Below are positions 24,433 through 37,589 of a DNA stretch of 64,000 nucleotides, in pieces. Under the pieces are notes generated by a model. The model made no database searches. It was not told the DNA's origin and saw only the letters and a program-made list of their open reading frames with translations. How positions within the stretch are numbered: position 1 is the stretch's first letter; the number at the start of each line of letters is the position of its first letter. Position numbers and translations under genes: made by a program. The DNA is from Homalodisca vitripennis (taxonomy: Eukaryota; Arthropoda; Insecta; Hemiptera; Cicadellidae), in assembly GCF_021130785.1 (NCBI RefSeq), contig NC_060213.1:117692501-117756500 (forward strand), in the 5' to 3' direction.

Positions 24433-26326
24433 TTTATTTCAAAATCACAAAGACCTGAAATGGCGTTACAAATTAATACAATTAATTACAACAATTTTCT
24501 TGCTTCACAAATCAATTTCGGTTTTTGAATCCATGATTAGTGATGAAAGTGTTGCCAGTTCAAAAACTCATTCACACTGTAGAAAGGGTTTTCAAGAAGC
24601 CACCTGGTGAGATGAAGCTTTAGCGTTCTGGGGTTCTCACTCTTGATGACTTGAGGCAGGATGTTGTAGAATTTTGCCCCTGCATATGATGGTTTTTTTT
24701 TTCAAAAAGTGTCCGATGATGAGCAGGAAGGCTAAAGTTTTGGGCATTTCTGGTATTATACCCATGCAGGTCTTGATGTCGAGTCTGCTGATTTGAGGTC
24801 GCCAGGACGATGACTTCGTAGATGTAGAAACCCACAACTGTCATCAACTTCAGCTCCTTGAAATGTCCTCTGCAGCTGTCTCTCCATCCCAGCCCAGATA
24901 ACAGCCTCACTGCTTTCTTCTGAAGAACGAGCACACGTTTCTAAGTTGTGTTGGGAAGACGCACCCCACGCCATTATACCATACCTCATATTGCTCTCAA
25001 AAAGGGCATGGTAGGCAGTTAAAACTGCTTCAGGCGTGCTAACTGCTTGCATTCTTCTGAGGGCGAATAGGGCACTGCTGAGTTTCTTGCAGAGAGAATC
25101 TATGTGGTCCTGCCAGTTCAGCGAGTCATCAATGATTACTCCAAGATGTTTTGTCGCTCTTACCGCCTGGAAGTCAGGCAAAGCTGAGACTTCTTGTTTC
25201 TTGCTTCCAAAGATGATTTGGGTAGTCTTTGATTCATTGAAGACTAAGTCATTGCTCTGGCAGTATTCAATGGCAAGGTTTACAGCTATAAAAGAATTTA
25301 CTTCAAGGGTTTTCTAAAGATTTGTGCGCTGTTAACAAAACCGAATCGTCAGCATACATAACTGTGTGGCTTAAAGGCTCAACGTACTGAGGCAGGTCAT
25401 TCGTATATAAAATGAAAAGAATCGGGCCAAGGACCGACCCTTGTGGAACACCTCTTTTCACTGGTAGGAGGCTAGACCTAGTCTTAGTCTCAAGACCATT
25501 CACCATCTGTCTGATCTCCACAAGCTGCTCACGATCACTGAGGTAACTCTTAAACCACTTCATTGGATCATCCCGAAATCCAAGAAATCTCAGTTTATCA
25601 AGTATTAGGTCATGGCCGAGACAATTAAAGGCCTTACTCAAGTCCATAAACATACCAATAAACATTTTTGCCTTCATCCATGCTATCCACTATGTGTTCT
25701 ACCATGTCAACAAGAGCTGTCTGAGTTGATTTCTTGTGAAGGAAGCCATGTTGACTCGTTGTCAAGATATTGTTGTTGTTAAGGTGCTCAAAGATTCTTA
25801 TCAGGACAATTTTTTTTCTATAATCTTTGAAAATGTTTGAAATGAGCGATATCGGCCTATAATTTTCAACACTGCGTTTGCTTCCGTTCTTATGCAGTGG
25901 AATGACTTTGGCGAATTTCATTTTCTTGGGAAACTCTCCACTTTGTAGGGACAGATTGGTAACATGTACTAGTGGGAGAAGCAACTCACTTTTACAGACC
26001 TTTACAATGCTTGATGATATCTCATCTAAACCAGCAGATGGTTTTACTTTCAGGCCATTTAGGACATCGCTTAGTTCTTTTGGAGAAGTACTAAAAAGTG
26101 AAGATTGGATGTAAAGAGGTGTATTTTGAGTTGCGGGTGATGGACCTCCAGAGGATCTCGAAGGACCTTTATTTAGTGTTTTTTCTGCTATGGTGGCAAA
26201 ATGCTCATTAAAATAGTTAGATATTAAAGTCGGGTCTTCTACAATATTTCCAGAAATTTTGAGATGATCCAGATTTCCTGCTGATTTTGTCTTTTTCAGG
26301 TGTCTAATTACGTAGACATATACCAT
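24433..26326 (-). pseudogene. 5'-truncated Jockey/CR1-type non-LTR retrotransposon, RT region
   Basis: Reading from 26326 downward: a finger/palm segment with PSAGLDEISSSIVK and VIPLHKNGSKRSVENYRPIS (25634-26326 frame); then MDLSKAFNCLGHDLILDKL, RGVPQGSVLGPILFILYTND and the catalytic YADD in VMYADDSVLL (25303-25677 frame); then the thumb with HLGVIIDDSLNWQDHIDSLC (25181 downward); and C-terminal pieces in two frames to 24620. Frameshifts occur near 25650, 25310 and 24900. The endonuclease and ORF1 are missing. Catalytic residues survive but the frame is broken. Confidence 0.85.
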
Positions 26327-26699
26327 CTATAACTCACATTCTACTAGACTCTCTGCCAGTATTACACATTGCATTTTTCTTAAGTTCAATTAACACGTTG
26401 TATTCTAATTATCACCATTTTTAAGTAAAATGTTCTAAAACAAATCTATGTCAGTTCAATTGTATGTAGTTTTAAAACTTATGGAATTGCTATTTCGGTA
26501 AATGTTTGGGTATTACATAAAACTTATGTTTTGTACCTACATTTCAAGAAAGTAATTATGCAAGAAGCAAACCCTTAATCTATAATGAAATTCCCAAAAA
26601 ATTACTGTACATATTTTACTAACCTCTAATAACATTAATATAATTTTGTTTACAAAATAGAATAATAAAATAGTTGCTATAACTAAAAAAAATCATTGT

Positions 26700-29000
26700 T
26701 CAAAATCTGGTACTATTCAACACAAAATTACATTTGAAGATTTTCAGAATGCCTGTTTTATAAAATTTTAATAAAGCTATTTTAAATTTGAGGTTGCTTC
26801 TACTTTGTTTTATTATTGTAGATTTAGAACTAGTTAAAGGAGTCATAGGAGAGAGAGGTGATGGGTATATTTGGCATGTCATTGTGGCATGAAAGGTACA
26901 TTAAAATAAACATCAGGAGGTACATTTGAATACGAAAAGGAATATGTAATTGGATTATTATAAACTTTGCTAAAAGTACAATTGTTTAGTAATTATATGA
27001 ATTTAATAAACATGTTTTGCATTAAAACTGATTTTTGCATATAAAATGTGCAGAAACGTGCACATAGTGGTAGTCAAATCAGAGTCGATCTAGTCTTTTA
27101 ACTTATTATTCTTGGATTGGATGGGGGATTCCAATAATGTTATTAATATGTCAAAAGAGGTTTAAATAAATTTAACATCATTGTACTTTATCTAACAACA
27201 TTTCTGAGTATTTCGGAATAGTTATTAATTTTCCTGATACAAAGTTTTTAAAAAAAATCAAGGTTTTTTTTTATAAAGGACTTGGCAATTTTTTAGGGAT
27301 CCCAAAAGTAGTAAACTGTGATCGATTGGGAATCCAATTTTATAGGTCTATAAATTTAAATACAAATCAACCTATTTTAAATTTTGTTCAAAAGAAGAAT
27401 CATGTAAAGTTTTATCTTAAGCATGCTTAAAAAGTAAATATTGGCATTAAATTGTACCAATACAACTTTGCAATATTGTTTAGTTATATATTGGAATAAA
27501 AATATTTGTGTAATTTTTAATTATGGTATAGTGTTGAAATCCATCTTGTTGCAATAAACTACTCATTAAGATGTGTCAGCACAACAAGCGCCTAAAAATA
27601 CAAACTGTTGACAGATTTATTGAGTTTATTACTAATTATCAATATTGTTAAGTACACAAGAGTGTTGCGATTAATATTGCTTCGACAAGTACTCAATATA
27701 ATAATTGTTAAGAAATACAAAAATGTTATAATATTACTACTAATGATGGGAGACCAGGCAAAGGGAATTGTTTGACGAATATGTTTTTATTTATTTAACA
27801 ATACTATTAATGATGCCAAGGTTTGACAACGTTCAGTGTTGTCTAACATATTAATGTCTGACATCTTTGTACAGCTTTTATGTGCATCTTGGTGATAGTG
27901 TTAAATATTTAATATAAGATAATATTAGGTCATATTACGTAGCAGTGACAATATTTATTATTATTCTATTTCTCACTATGTCATCTGTCTTACCAGTATA
28001 GCTGGATGTTGTAAGATGTAATATGTCAATAAAAATTCATTCATTCATTGTATCTGAAAAGTGTTACAAGTGGCCCTTTATGAATCGTACCCCTACAGAC
28101 CACCTGGCCACAATCTCCTGTGGTTGAACTGTTGAACATAGAGCAATGTCATAAACTAAAATCCTAATAAAACTCATATGTCGAACATAAAAAAATAGTT
28201 TTTGTCACATTTAAAATACAGGGTGTGCCCAAAATAAGGAACACATGTTTGAATCAATAAAATATCAAATTCCATGATAGGTCATGTAGGTAGCACATTA
28301 TTTTGGAGGTCTTAGGATGTTAAACAATTTTGCAAAACATTTTTGAAAATATATTGTCTCATCCAATTGGGAGTGGTCGTTTTGAAATTTGTTGAATTTT
28401 TCTTTTCACTATGGTACTTCTATATTTAAACTTGCAAGCCTGAATTATTTTATTGAAAGAGTACAAAATGAGCTTTTTTAAACGTTATGTCACATGACTA
28501 TTTTTGAAAGTTTTTCTTATATCACCAAAAGTTTAAAATCATTTGCCTAAAACATTTCAAAGGAAGACATAGCTTGTGGGGCACAAAAAAATTAAAGATT
28601 GTTAAAAAAGAAACATAAAAATTAAACTTCATTTATAACTCTTCTAGTTTACAAGTTGTTTGGAAAAACTGTATTTTTATGTAATTCAAGCATTCTTCTT
28701 AGTAAATGACTAAAATTAAAGTAATAATTGATAAAAGTTAGATAAATAGGTATGACAAGCTTGTAATGTACCGTAACAATGCAATTGATGAAAATCACTA
28801 CACTATGACAAACTCGGAAGTCCTATAATTGTAATAGAGAGGTGGATTAAGATGAGATGATTCTAGCGTTTTTAAAAGCTTTGTACACATCTTTAACAGC
28901 TAATCAACTATGATACTTAAGAATTACGATAACTTTTTATATTTGTTATATGCTTGCTGGTCAATTTCTTTGTCGTTTGTCTTAACATCAATGTTATTTT
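26700..29000. other. Non-coding; retroelement 3' tail with (ATTC)n
   Basis: Mostly featureless AT-rich DNA. At 28010-28045 the sequence GTCAATAAAAATTCATTCAT plus further ATTC units looks like a plus-strand non-LTR 3' end with a simple-repeat tail. At about 28218 ACAGGGTGTGCCC resembles an insect transposon terminus, but no partner end was identified. Confidence 0.4.
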
Positions 29001-29140
29001 CTATCTTTTCCTATTTCTGACAATCCTCTATGGTTAGGTGTAAGAGAGGACTTAATAGTCCTAACCTCGCCAATTGAGTATGCTTTTTCGTTGTATTCAA
29101 TAAAGACATTTTTCATTTCATTTCATTCATTTCTGACAAT
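28990..29140 (+). mobile_element. 3' end of a non-LTR retroelement
   Basis: A hairpin-capable segment (GTTAGG..AGAGGACTTAATAGTCCT..) is followed by AATAAAGACATTTTTCATTT and a (CATTT)n-type tail ending near 29135. This arrangement is typical of 3' UTRs of insect Jockey/CR1-type elements. No coding part is attached. Confidence 0.5.
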
Positions 29141-29419
29141 CCTGACTTTTAACTAAAAGTAACAATCATTTTGTCATTAAAAGGAATCGGTTGTTTTACA
29201 TCAATTATATAAAATTACAATGTACCAACTATTTTACAATTTTTATTACAATTTTCAATGGTTATTTTTCAACAAAATCCAAAATTCTAACAAATTTCTA
29301 CAAAGGTAGTGGAAGCAACCAATTAAAAACCTATTTAAATGTATTCAGTAAGTGTGGGGGCAGCCCCAAGAGGGTTCACTTCTGGCTAGTGTATACCTTC
29401 CCTTTGAACCTACACTAGG

Positions 29420-29560
29420 TATAGCAAATGAGGTCTAAGGAATCCAGAACCCCCCCAATTTTCATTTTTTTCAATTACATTTTTATTAAAGGATTATTAT
29501 TATTTAAATAACTCAGTATTACTAACATGCACTGCTGAAAGATTGTTGTCAACAAAGAAA
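29420..29560. repeat. Dispersed ~130-bp repeat, copy C (inverted)
   Basis: The complement matches copies A and B: CAGTGCATGTTAGTAATACT, then GAGTTATTTAAATAATAATA, then a T/A-rich part and a GGGGGG..TCTGGATTCC end. Confidence 0.65.
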
Positions 29561-30616
29561 CAGCTCAAGAACTTTCTAAGGAACAAAATGGGGCCTTACT
29601 CTCTGTTCACTACGGGAAGATACCAGTTGTCTGGAACCCCCTCCGCAAATTTTTCCTGGCTACGTTCTTGTAGTGAACTGTGGAGGATGATTGTTGGAGT
29701 TAGTGGGGTTTCCTAAGTGTTTGTCTGGACATAAGGGTTTGCCACCCTCTGCCTAGTTTGAGTAGATTCCCTTCTTCCAAGGTGACATGACTGAAATATA
29801 TCCCACTATCCCTTCTCATGGATCTTGAGAGTAGGTGGCCCCTTCCCTCAACCTTAGCCATCCTGAATATCCCTGTTGAAGCAAATGCAAAGGTTCTTTT
29901 AAGACTAATGTGCAATGAGAGGTTTCTCAACTTCTTATCCTAGGATAACGGTATAAGTATTATATCCTCAGAACCACAAAATCAAAAACCATGAATGTTG
30001 GTTAATAAATGGTACCATGGCTTTGTGTTAAAGAAACAACCAGTTACAAAATAATTGATAGACAAAAATAAAGGGTTCTGTAGTGTATGGGTGGAGAGTC
30101 TGCATTTTTGTGTGGGAAGTGAGTGATCCGGTTTTGAAACTATGTGAGGTGAGTAATTTTGTATATCAACATCAATCTTCAATGATATTAAATTAGAATT
30201 TTGCTACTTTCACAGATATAACGGATGTACTTGAAATTTTTAATTTACAATGTAGGGATCCTATAATAATTAAACTCAAAAATAATGAAACAGGTTAGCC
30301 AATTAGAATATTTTTATTAACCAAAAAGTGTTTAAGCTGTTTTATGCCATTATCACATTAAAGCTAAATTACCATTACTCCATAAACAAAATTATAAATA
30401 AATAAACATGAAAAACTTGTGTTAATAATTTGTGCATTAAGTAAATAAGTAGTCTCTTAAGCAGTCTTAAGAATGTTGTTCTTATACAAAATTTGTTAAT
30501 TTAGATATCTATTTACGTATATAATTTTGTGTGTGGCAATCATTTTACTAATTTAAATATATGTATCTTTTTTCTTCACCCCAAAATAATTAATTATGAT
30601 TTGATAAAATTTTATG

Positions 30617-30621
<5 letters not shown>

Positions 30622-30650
<29 letters not shown>
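30622..30650. repeat. (TA)n microsatellite
   Basis: A run of TA dinucleotides of roughly 28 bases. Confidence 0.85.
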
Positions 30651-30695
30651 TTATTAGGACAAGAAACTTAGAAAATTATACCTAGTCTTATAAGG

Positions 30696-31132
30696 ACCCT
30701 TGTGCTGATTCCGGAGTGACAGGGTATTCTGGATGGGTAAAGTTGGAGATAGGGGCCGTCTCTGTCTAGATTCATGAGAAAAAGTTTAGGGCACTAATCT
30801 CAAGGCATGTCCCCTCAGAAGAAGGGAAAGTCAGCTCTGAACCAGCCTCTCCAGTCAAAGCAGGCTGGAAGTGGCACACCCTTATGTCTAGGCTGGCAAA
30901 AACCTTTGACTCTAAGGGAATGAACTCTACCAACTCCAATAGTTATCTCCTGCAGTAGACTAAACCTATTGAATTACCCTTGTGCCCCAGAATCTCGACA
31001 TTTGTAGTTAGTGATGTGCCGCTCCTGGACATCTATAAGGATACCCCAATTTAAGTGACACATTGGTTTTTGCTGTATCCAGTGTGGGTTCAACTAGAAG
31101 GTATAAACCAGTCAGAATTGAACCCTCTGGGG
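30696..31132. repeat. Dispersed repeat, copy 2 (about 430 bp)
   Basis: Direct-orientation partner of 4465-4897. Shared anchors include GGAGTGACAGGGTATTC, GCTCTGAACCAGCCTCTCCA and GGTTCAACTAGAAGGTATAA. Confidence 0.75.
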
Positions 31133-31933
31133 ATATTATATTTCAAACTTAATTAACATAAATGTATGTTTATTATTTTCATTAAACAGTTTTAGGACTC
31201 GTGCGCAGTCAATTTTAATAAGAAAAGTTCAAGGGTTATATATATTTATTTATTAGGAAAATTATTAACAAAATGTGTCGATAAAGATGTCTTGTAAAAG
31301 ATGAATTTTTTCATTCACTCACATCATATTACATCTGATTATGGTATATATCTACTTGTGCAAGTAATGCTTCTATTTGTAAACAGATTTTAAGTATCAA
31401 AGCTGTTTGTTAAAGCGGTTATGCTTCTATTTGTACTTTTAAAAACTATTTGTACTTTTAAAAACTATTTGTAGTTTTGTATTTAAAAACTTAATAATTA
31501 TCAAAGCTGTATGTGGTAAAAGCAAAACCAAGTAGGTCCAGTTTCCAGAACTTAAAATTATGATATTGTAACTACACAGTACATTGTATTCTCTGTTATT
31601 GTATTAATACAGTAACTCTCTTCTTATAAAAGAAATGAATGAATTAGCCTTAGATTATTCATAAAATAGTTGATAAAATCATTATTTAGATGTACTCCAA
31701 CTCAAATGATGAACAGCAATAAGTTTGATGATTATATTTACATTATTAACTACAAGAACACTAACATGTACTCTCATAGGAAACATTTCAAAGATTTATT
31801 CCTTCCATAGACATTAGTTGTTGAATTACAGATTATAGATTTATAGATGGTAGTTTATAACAAGGCACTAGTCTTCTCCTTGAGATGAACATGTAGTTTC
31901 AAGCAATTTTAAAACTAAGAAATTTATTATTAA

Positions 31934-34409
31934 CACCTTAACCGAAACATATTTCGGTAACGTATACCGAAACACCGGTCCTAGAGACCGGTAACCACTA
32001 TTTTGATTCAACGACGTATATTTACGGCAAAATATTAATAAAAAGTATGAGAATGGTTTAAGAAATTAATGTAGACATGTTCTCACAAAGATAATTTATT
32101 TTACATTAACTTTCAAACGATATATACAGTAAATTCTTGAAATATTTTAGTAAGATACAATAAGCACTAAACACTTTTCAAAATACGTTAAATATTACCA
32201 GGAACGTAATTTGTAGTACTGATACTTTCTTTTTTACAGAATTATTAAAAATAAGGTATTAACAAAATTATTGTAATATTAGTAATAGAGTTGTAAAAAA
32301 TGTAATTATTACATTTTGTATAAAAAAATTTTAAAAAGTAGAAAAACATAGATAACTATTTACAAAACTATAAAAAATATACTTGAAATATTCATAAAAT
32401 AAAATTGTATACAATATAAAAACATTAGAGAAACAATAAAAGTATTGTATAGACCTTTTCATTTCTTATGTCAGTTCCTTCAATCACTGTGGTCTCTTTA
32501 CGCACAGTCAATGGCACAGTCCATTGCACACTAACTTTGCGGCTACATTCCAAACATATAGGAATGTCAACATCTAATACACTTGTATTGAGTTTTTCTC
32601 TCCTTTGCTGAGGGGCACTTTCCACAAGTTTTTCTTTTTTCCATTTTATCAGAAGGCACACCTGCAACTGCTTCTTCTCTTTGGCCCAGGGCAAAGTTGA
32701 TTTGAGCTTCTCACATCACGAGGAAGGTTTGGTGTACACAGACGTCTTCTCAGATAAGGCTCTGTAAGATCCTTGGCCAAACTTTTGGTGAACTGAAATC
32801 TTGTGGTTGAAGGGGTATCTTTGTAGCATAAATACAATATACAAGCATTTATGCTAGCAATGCTAAGGAGGTGGTAAAAAAACAGCCAGAGGCCAGCGCC
32901 TTGTTCTTCGCCCAGTAGTGTAGATGGCACATTTCATGTCTAAAATGTCGACTCCACATTTTGTTTTATTGTAAAACCGTATAATCTCTGGTTTTGCACT
33001 TCGTTCATCCGTAAAAATGGGCATGGTGCATAGTAGAGATGAGGACTACAGCTCTCTTCTTTTTTGGAACGTATGAAACCAAAGTTCTCGTGCCATTGAA
33101 TCCATAGCGAGATGTCCCCGACCTTTCTTTCCTTGTCCTGAAGAAACTCTTGGGGAATATCTTTTTTATCTTTTCTCATTGTCCCAACGTATGTGAGACA
33201 CCAACTTTTTCGAGTTCTTCTGTTACTTCTAGGCTAGAAAACCAATTGTCAGCTGTTACATTGCGGTTGGTTCTTTGTATTGGTTTCGTCAGTCTTATAA
33301 CAGATTGGGTTGGTTTGCTTTTTTTCCCTGGTCTTCTTGAGATAAACCTTGACCATCACTTCCTTTTGCCGGTATAAAATATAGGCATTGTGGAGATAAG
33401 ATCTTCTTGCTGGAATCTCAAAAGGTAAACCACCAGTAATTATATTACGAGCATATTTGGTGGTTCGCAACTCTTGTATTTGCCTCTGGCTCTAATGTAC
33501 GCCAAAGATATGCCGGTCCTAGTTCACGTTTTCAGATAAGGCGGCCAAATACATATTCTGGCATATCTGTATCTACTAAATTATTTGGAGTAATCATCAG
33601 ACTCACCTGCTTCCAACTGACGAGTTCTCTTCGTCCTCCACCAACACTGTTTTTCATCATCCTCTGATGTGTTGAGCTGTAATGGCTGGAAACAGGAAGG
33701 ATTTCGTTATTTGACTTCACTTAAAACTAGGCTCTCTCCATCTGGATCCGCATCATCAGTATCATCAATTATCATTTACTTTGTTGTCACTGGCTCAACA
33801 TCTTCATAACTTAGTTGTTTGTATGGCAAAGTATTGACTATCAATCAATGAGGTTGCAACTGATTAGCAAAGTCTTCTTGCTAGTCTCAAACCAGGTGGT
33901 AATTATTTACTTCGCACTATTATTTGCCTCTGGTCAATGTACAAAAATGCCGGTCCTAAAGTCTAAGAATAAAAAGTATCTACTGGAAGTATCATCAACT
34001 CACCTCCACTACGATATTCGTTTCGTCACTGAGAACAGGAAGATTTCGCAAAGCGAAACACCCGTACAGAGACATCACTATGTCACTAACATCTCCGTAA
34101 CTCGATTAGCATCACTGAACTTTTCTACTAACAAATAAATAAAGTAATAAAAAACTGGAAGTTGAACACTACCGTTTTCGTACTGAGAAACGCAAAGACC
34201 GACTGCGGTTCAGACCGCAGAGTTTTAAAATCGATAAGTAACGGTAAAGGCCTCGTGTAAAACTGAACAAAACCTGGTTGTTTGGGCGGAGCGGTGGGAG
34301 GGGGGGAAGCTACTGGGACCGTTGAATAGACATCTGATAAGCAGTATTGCCAACAAGTAGAAAGAAATTTCCCAATTGGTACCTGAGACCCGGTGTTTCG
34401 GTTAAGGTG
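31934..34409 (-). mobile_element. Decayed piggyBac-like transposon (2.5 kb)
   Basis: Perfect 16-bp terminal inverted repeats: CACCTTAACCGAAACA at 31934-31949 and its exact complement at 34394-34409. Both are flanked by TTAA (31930-31933 and 34410-34413), the piggyBac target. A subterminal inverted block (CCGAAACACCGG..) lies just inside each end. The interior carries minus-strand transposase fragments. Confidence 0.93.
32425..33790 (-). pseudogene. piggyBac transposase, frameshifted
   Basis: Fragments in order from the N-terminal side (about 33790): an acidic stretch; a catalytic-core piece near 33249-33470 with ITGGLPFEIPARRSYLHNAY; a WIQWHENFGFIRSKKE piece (33179-32940); the hydrophobic WLFFYHLLSIASINACILYL block and NLPRDVRSS (32930-32649), typical of piggyBac transposase C-terminal parts; and a C-terminal cysteine/basic region to 32425 that includes CLECSRK, a remnant of the terminal zinc-binding domain. 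At least four frames are used, so no intact protein remains. N-terminal parts appear partly duplicated between about 33400-33720 and 33870-34060. Confidence 0.8.
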
Positions 34410-34413
34410 TTAA

Positions 34414-37400
34414 GGTATTTTAATTATTGTTAGATGATACTCTATTGACTTATGTATTTAATCATAAATAAAGTACTATTATACTAATAGAAAATATTAA
34501 CACTACCAAACTTGACCCTTAGGTTCCTGGAAAGGTCCTGTGGCCCTGTTAGGTATGAAGATATAAAGTAATCCTGAAAAAAGGTTCCCGGCTTGGATCT
34601 CTGCGGCCCGTAGGGGTTTCAGTAGGTATTCCCTGTGCTGAATGAAGCATATCCCACATGCTTCGTTTAAATGCATTCAAAATAAAAAAGTCTGTTGTTT
34701 TACTCGTATACTACTATTTAGTTCTTCCAGTTGTAGGTAGTTACTGACAGTGTTATTTATCTAGCCATATTGAATGATTTAAATTGTGTAATGTAAAATA
34801 TTTATTTAGTTACAGTCTTAAATTTAACACACACAAATAAGCGCAACACGTGTATATTACACAGAGTGTTAAGAAAAGGCTCAGGCTTAAGTTATAAGGA
34901 GCTATCAGTCACAAACTTCTGTGATTAATAGTACTCATGCTTCCCACCAACAAACAATGTCCTGTAAACATAGGAGAATTATTTTGTCAATAACCAACAA
35001 TTTGTATTTTTATAAAAAAATATTGTATCTAGAATGAGTAGAGCTACAGATAAAAAATATGCACATAAGTTATGGTAAATAAGATGAAAGAGAAAGAAAT
35101 TGTGCAAGGTTATTAATATTAACATAACGTTTGTAGCTCTCAATTTGTGCAAGGATACCTTTAAAGTGGTTGCGCTCTCTTATGAGTTGGGATTCGGCTT
35201 AAAAAAGGATCATTGAATTGTAAAAAAAATCATTGCAAAATAGTTGATCTTGTACAGTTTTATAACTACATTGGTTTTTTAAAATGTTGACTTTAACAAT
35301 TCTCAACAGGTGCCATTTTGTTAATATTAAAGAAAATCACACAACTATTTTTTTAAGCTGTCGTCTTATTTTTCACAACCTATGTGGGCAGTTTGGTATC
35401 TGTAGTATTAATAGTTTTAGAGATCATATTTGATAAAAAATACAAAATCGCAGCTAGAGGCTAAACAACATATTTCTCACCTATGTTTACAGGAGAATTT
35501 TTGTTTAAATTGTGAGAACAATCAACTAAGGAAATTTGAGACACATTTTTCTGAACACCCTGTTTATACATATAGTTGTGTCCAATACACATTTGATATT
35601 AACTTATAACTTCCAATGATATAATTATTTACTTACACAGCACAGTAGCATAGACTGCAGCAGATAAACAAAACACAAAAGCCTGCATACATTGTTACAC
35701 AAATGTGACTTGCTAGCTGTTGAATAACACCAGCTCTACTAACAGAAAATAAACAAATATAAAACAAACAAGTCTAAAATTAAAGAGGTTAGAAGAGAGT
35801 AGCAGAGATAAGATAATGTTAATGAACTCTGAGTCCACCAGAAAACTAATAAGAACTAATAATTATTTTTTTGTAAAACTAGCAATAACTTTTTAGCCTA
35901 ATATAACATGTAATTTAAACAACACTACTGTAATTTTAGAAAGTATTTGACAATCATGCTGTCAAGGACTACAGGTTTATTAGTTTAATGATATGTTGGA
36001 TGGAGTGTAGAGGAAAAGACAATCTTTCATCTGCATTCTGCAGTAGTTTAGGAGGTTTGGATTCTGTAGCCTAGAGCTCTGCCAGAAAATACTGGTGGCT
36101 AATGCTATCTAGTGGAGATACCCAACACTAGTTGGTAATGTAGATTTTGAATTTCTATGGTGAGGCAATTTTCACTTAGTCAGAGTTATGAAATGTGATG
36201 GTAAAAATACTAATGTAGACTGTTACTAATTGAACTTGTTATTTCAAGTTACTCAAATTTACATTAATTGGGAACATTTTAACTGATCACCAGAATACAA
36301 AATTTTATCTTCTGCACAGCATGCCTGCAGTGGCAAGATACCGTTTAGCAACTTGGCTGTCACAGATATTGCCTACTAAAATATGACAGGGGTAACATTA
36401 ATCCAGTAATTTGGCACCTGCTAGACAACTCTGGTTCACTTATTCAGGAGTGTTATAAAGTGAACCTTTGGACTCTGTGCTTTAATTCAGAACAAAGACT
36501 TATTTTCTGAGATTTTAGTGACTGAGTTATTTTAGTTGAAACTTTGTTGTGTGCAGTGTGTCAACCTTCTTCTTGAGGATTTATACATTTTAGTGTGAAA
36601 AGGTACAGCAAATTTTCAAGTTTATAGATTTGGTAACTATTTTACTTCTTTACTTTCATTGATTTGTACAAATTATGAATAATATTTAATTTCAAAATCA
36701 ATTATGCAATTCTAGACTTCACTAAATTACTGTCACAAAAATTCATGCATGGACAATGAATTTTATAATGTAAAGTATTGTAAATTCTAAAAATTGATTT
36801 AAGAGGAAATACTTTAGATATAATATCTTATGGGCTAGTACCATATTATTATTTAATTTCAGTATTTAAACGTTATCGTCCTGCTCCATAAGAATCAAAC
36901 ATAAAAGGTTTTGTAAAATATTTAACCATGATTACAATTTAACTGTGTATTTAAGGGTAATGAACATTAAAATACATTTTTCTACTTGATTATTTTATTC
37001 GCAAGTATTAAGTTTATAAACATCTGTTACCGTATTTAATTATACAAATTTAGGAGATACCAAAAATTAAAATCGTTGCCTATAAAGAGTGAAAGAGTCT
37101 TTATTAACCATTGATCATACATAATAAAATAGGTTTTGTCCATAAATATAAAAATTAAAATATACAAAACTATCCAAGCCTAATTAAATTTAATGGTAAA
37201 ACTATATTTGCCTAACTAAAATCATCAGTATTTTTACAGCCAAAGAATTCTTTTATAGAGTAAAATGAAATTTTAAGCAACCAGCTGTATATTCTAGTCC
37301 TAACATACGTTTAGGAACAGTTGTAGATGATAATGGTAATTTATTGAAAAAGTGAACACCATACAGTTTATGTGATTTGGTAGTCTGTTAATCTATATAT

Positions 37401-37580
37401 TGGGGTATAAATTTTTCTTTTTCCACGTGTATTATGACCATGTATTATCTGGTAACTTGAAACTTTCCACATCACTCAAATAATAATGTCATTGTTACAT
37501 TGTATTTACTTGAAAAATATAACATGTATTTAAATTTGCAATGATCAGTTATGAAAAGTTTAAACTTCGTGTAATTACTT
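34414..37580. other. No gene recognised
   Basis: AT-rich non-coding DNA. ACACCCTGTTT at about 35555-35566, preceded by GAGACACATTTTTCTGA, resembles one end of an insect DNA transposon, but the other end was not found. Confidence 0.4.
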
Positions 37581-37589
37581 AATTTTCTT

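Noticed and set aside
28218..35566. One large transposon bounded by ACAGGGTGTG (28218) and ACACCCTGTTT (35555)
   Set aside because: The inverted match is only about 9 bp, and the interval contains an independent piggyBac insertion and unrelated repeats.
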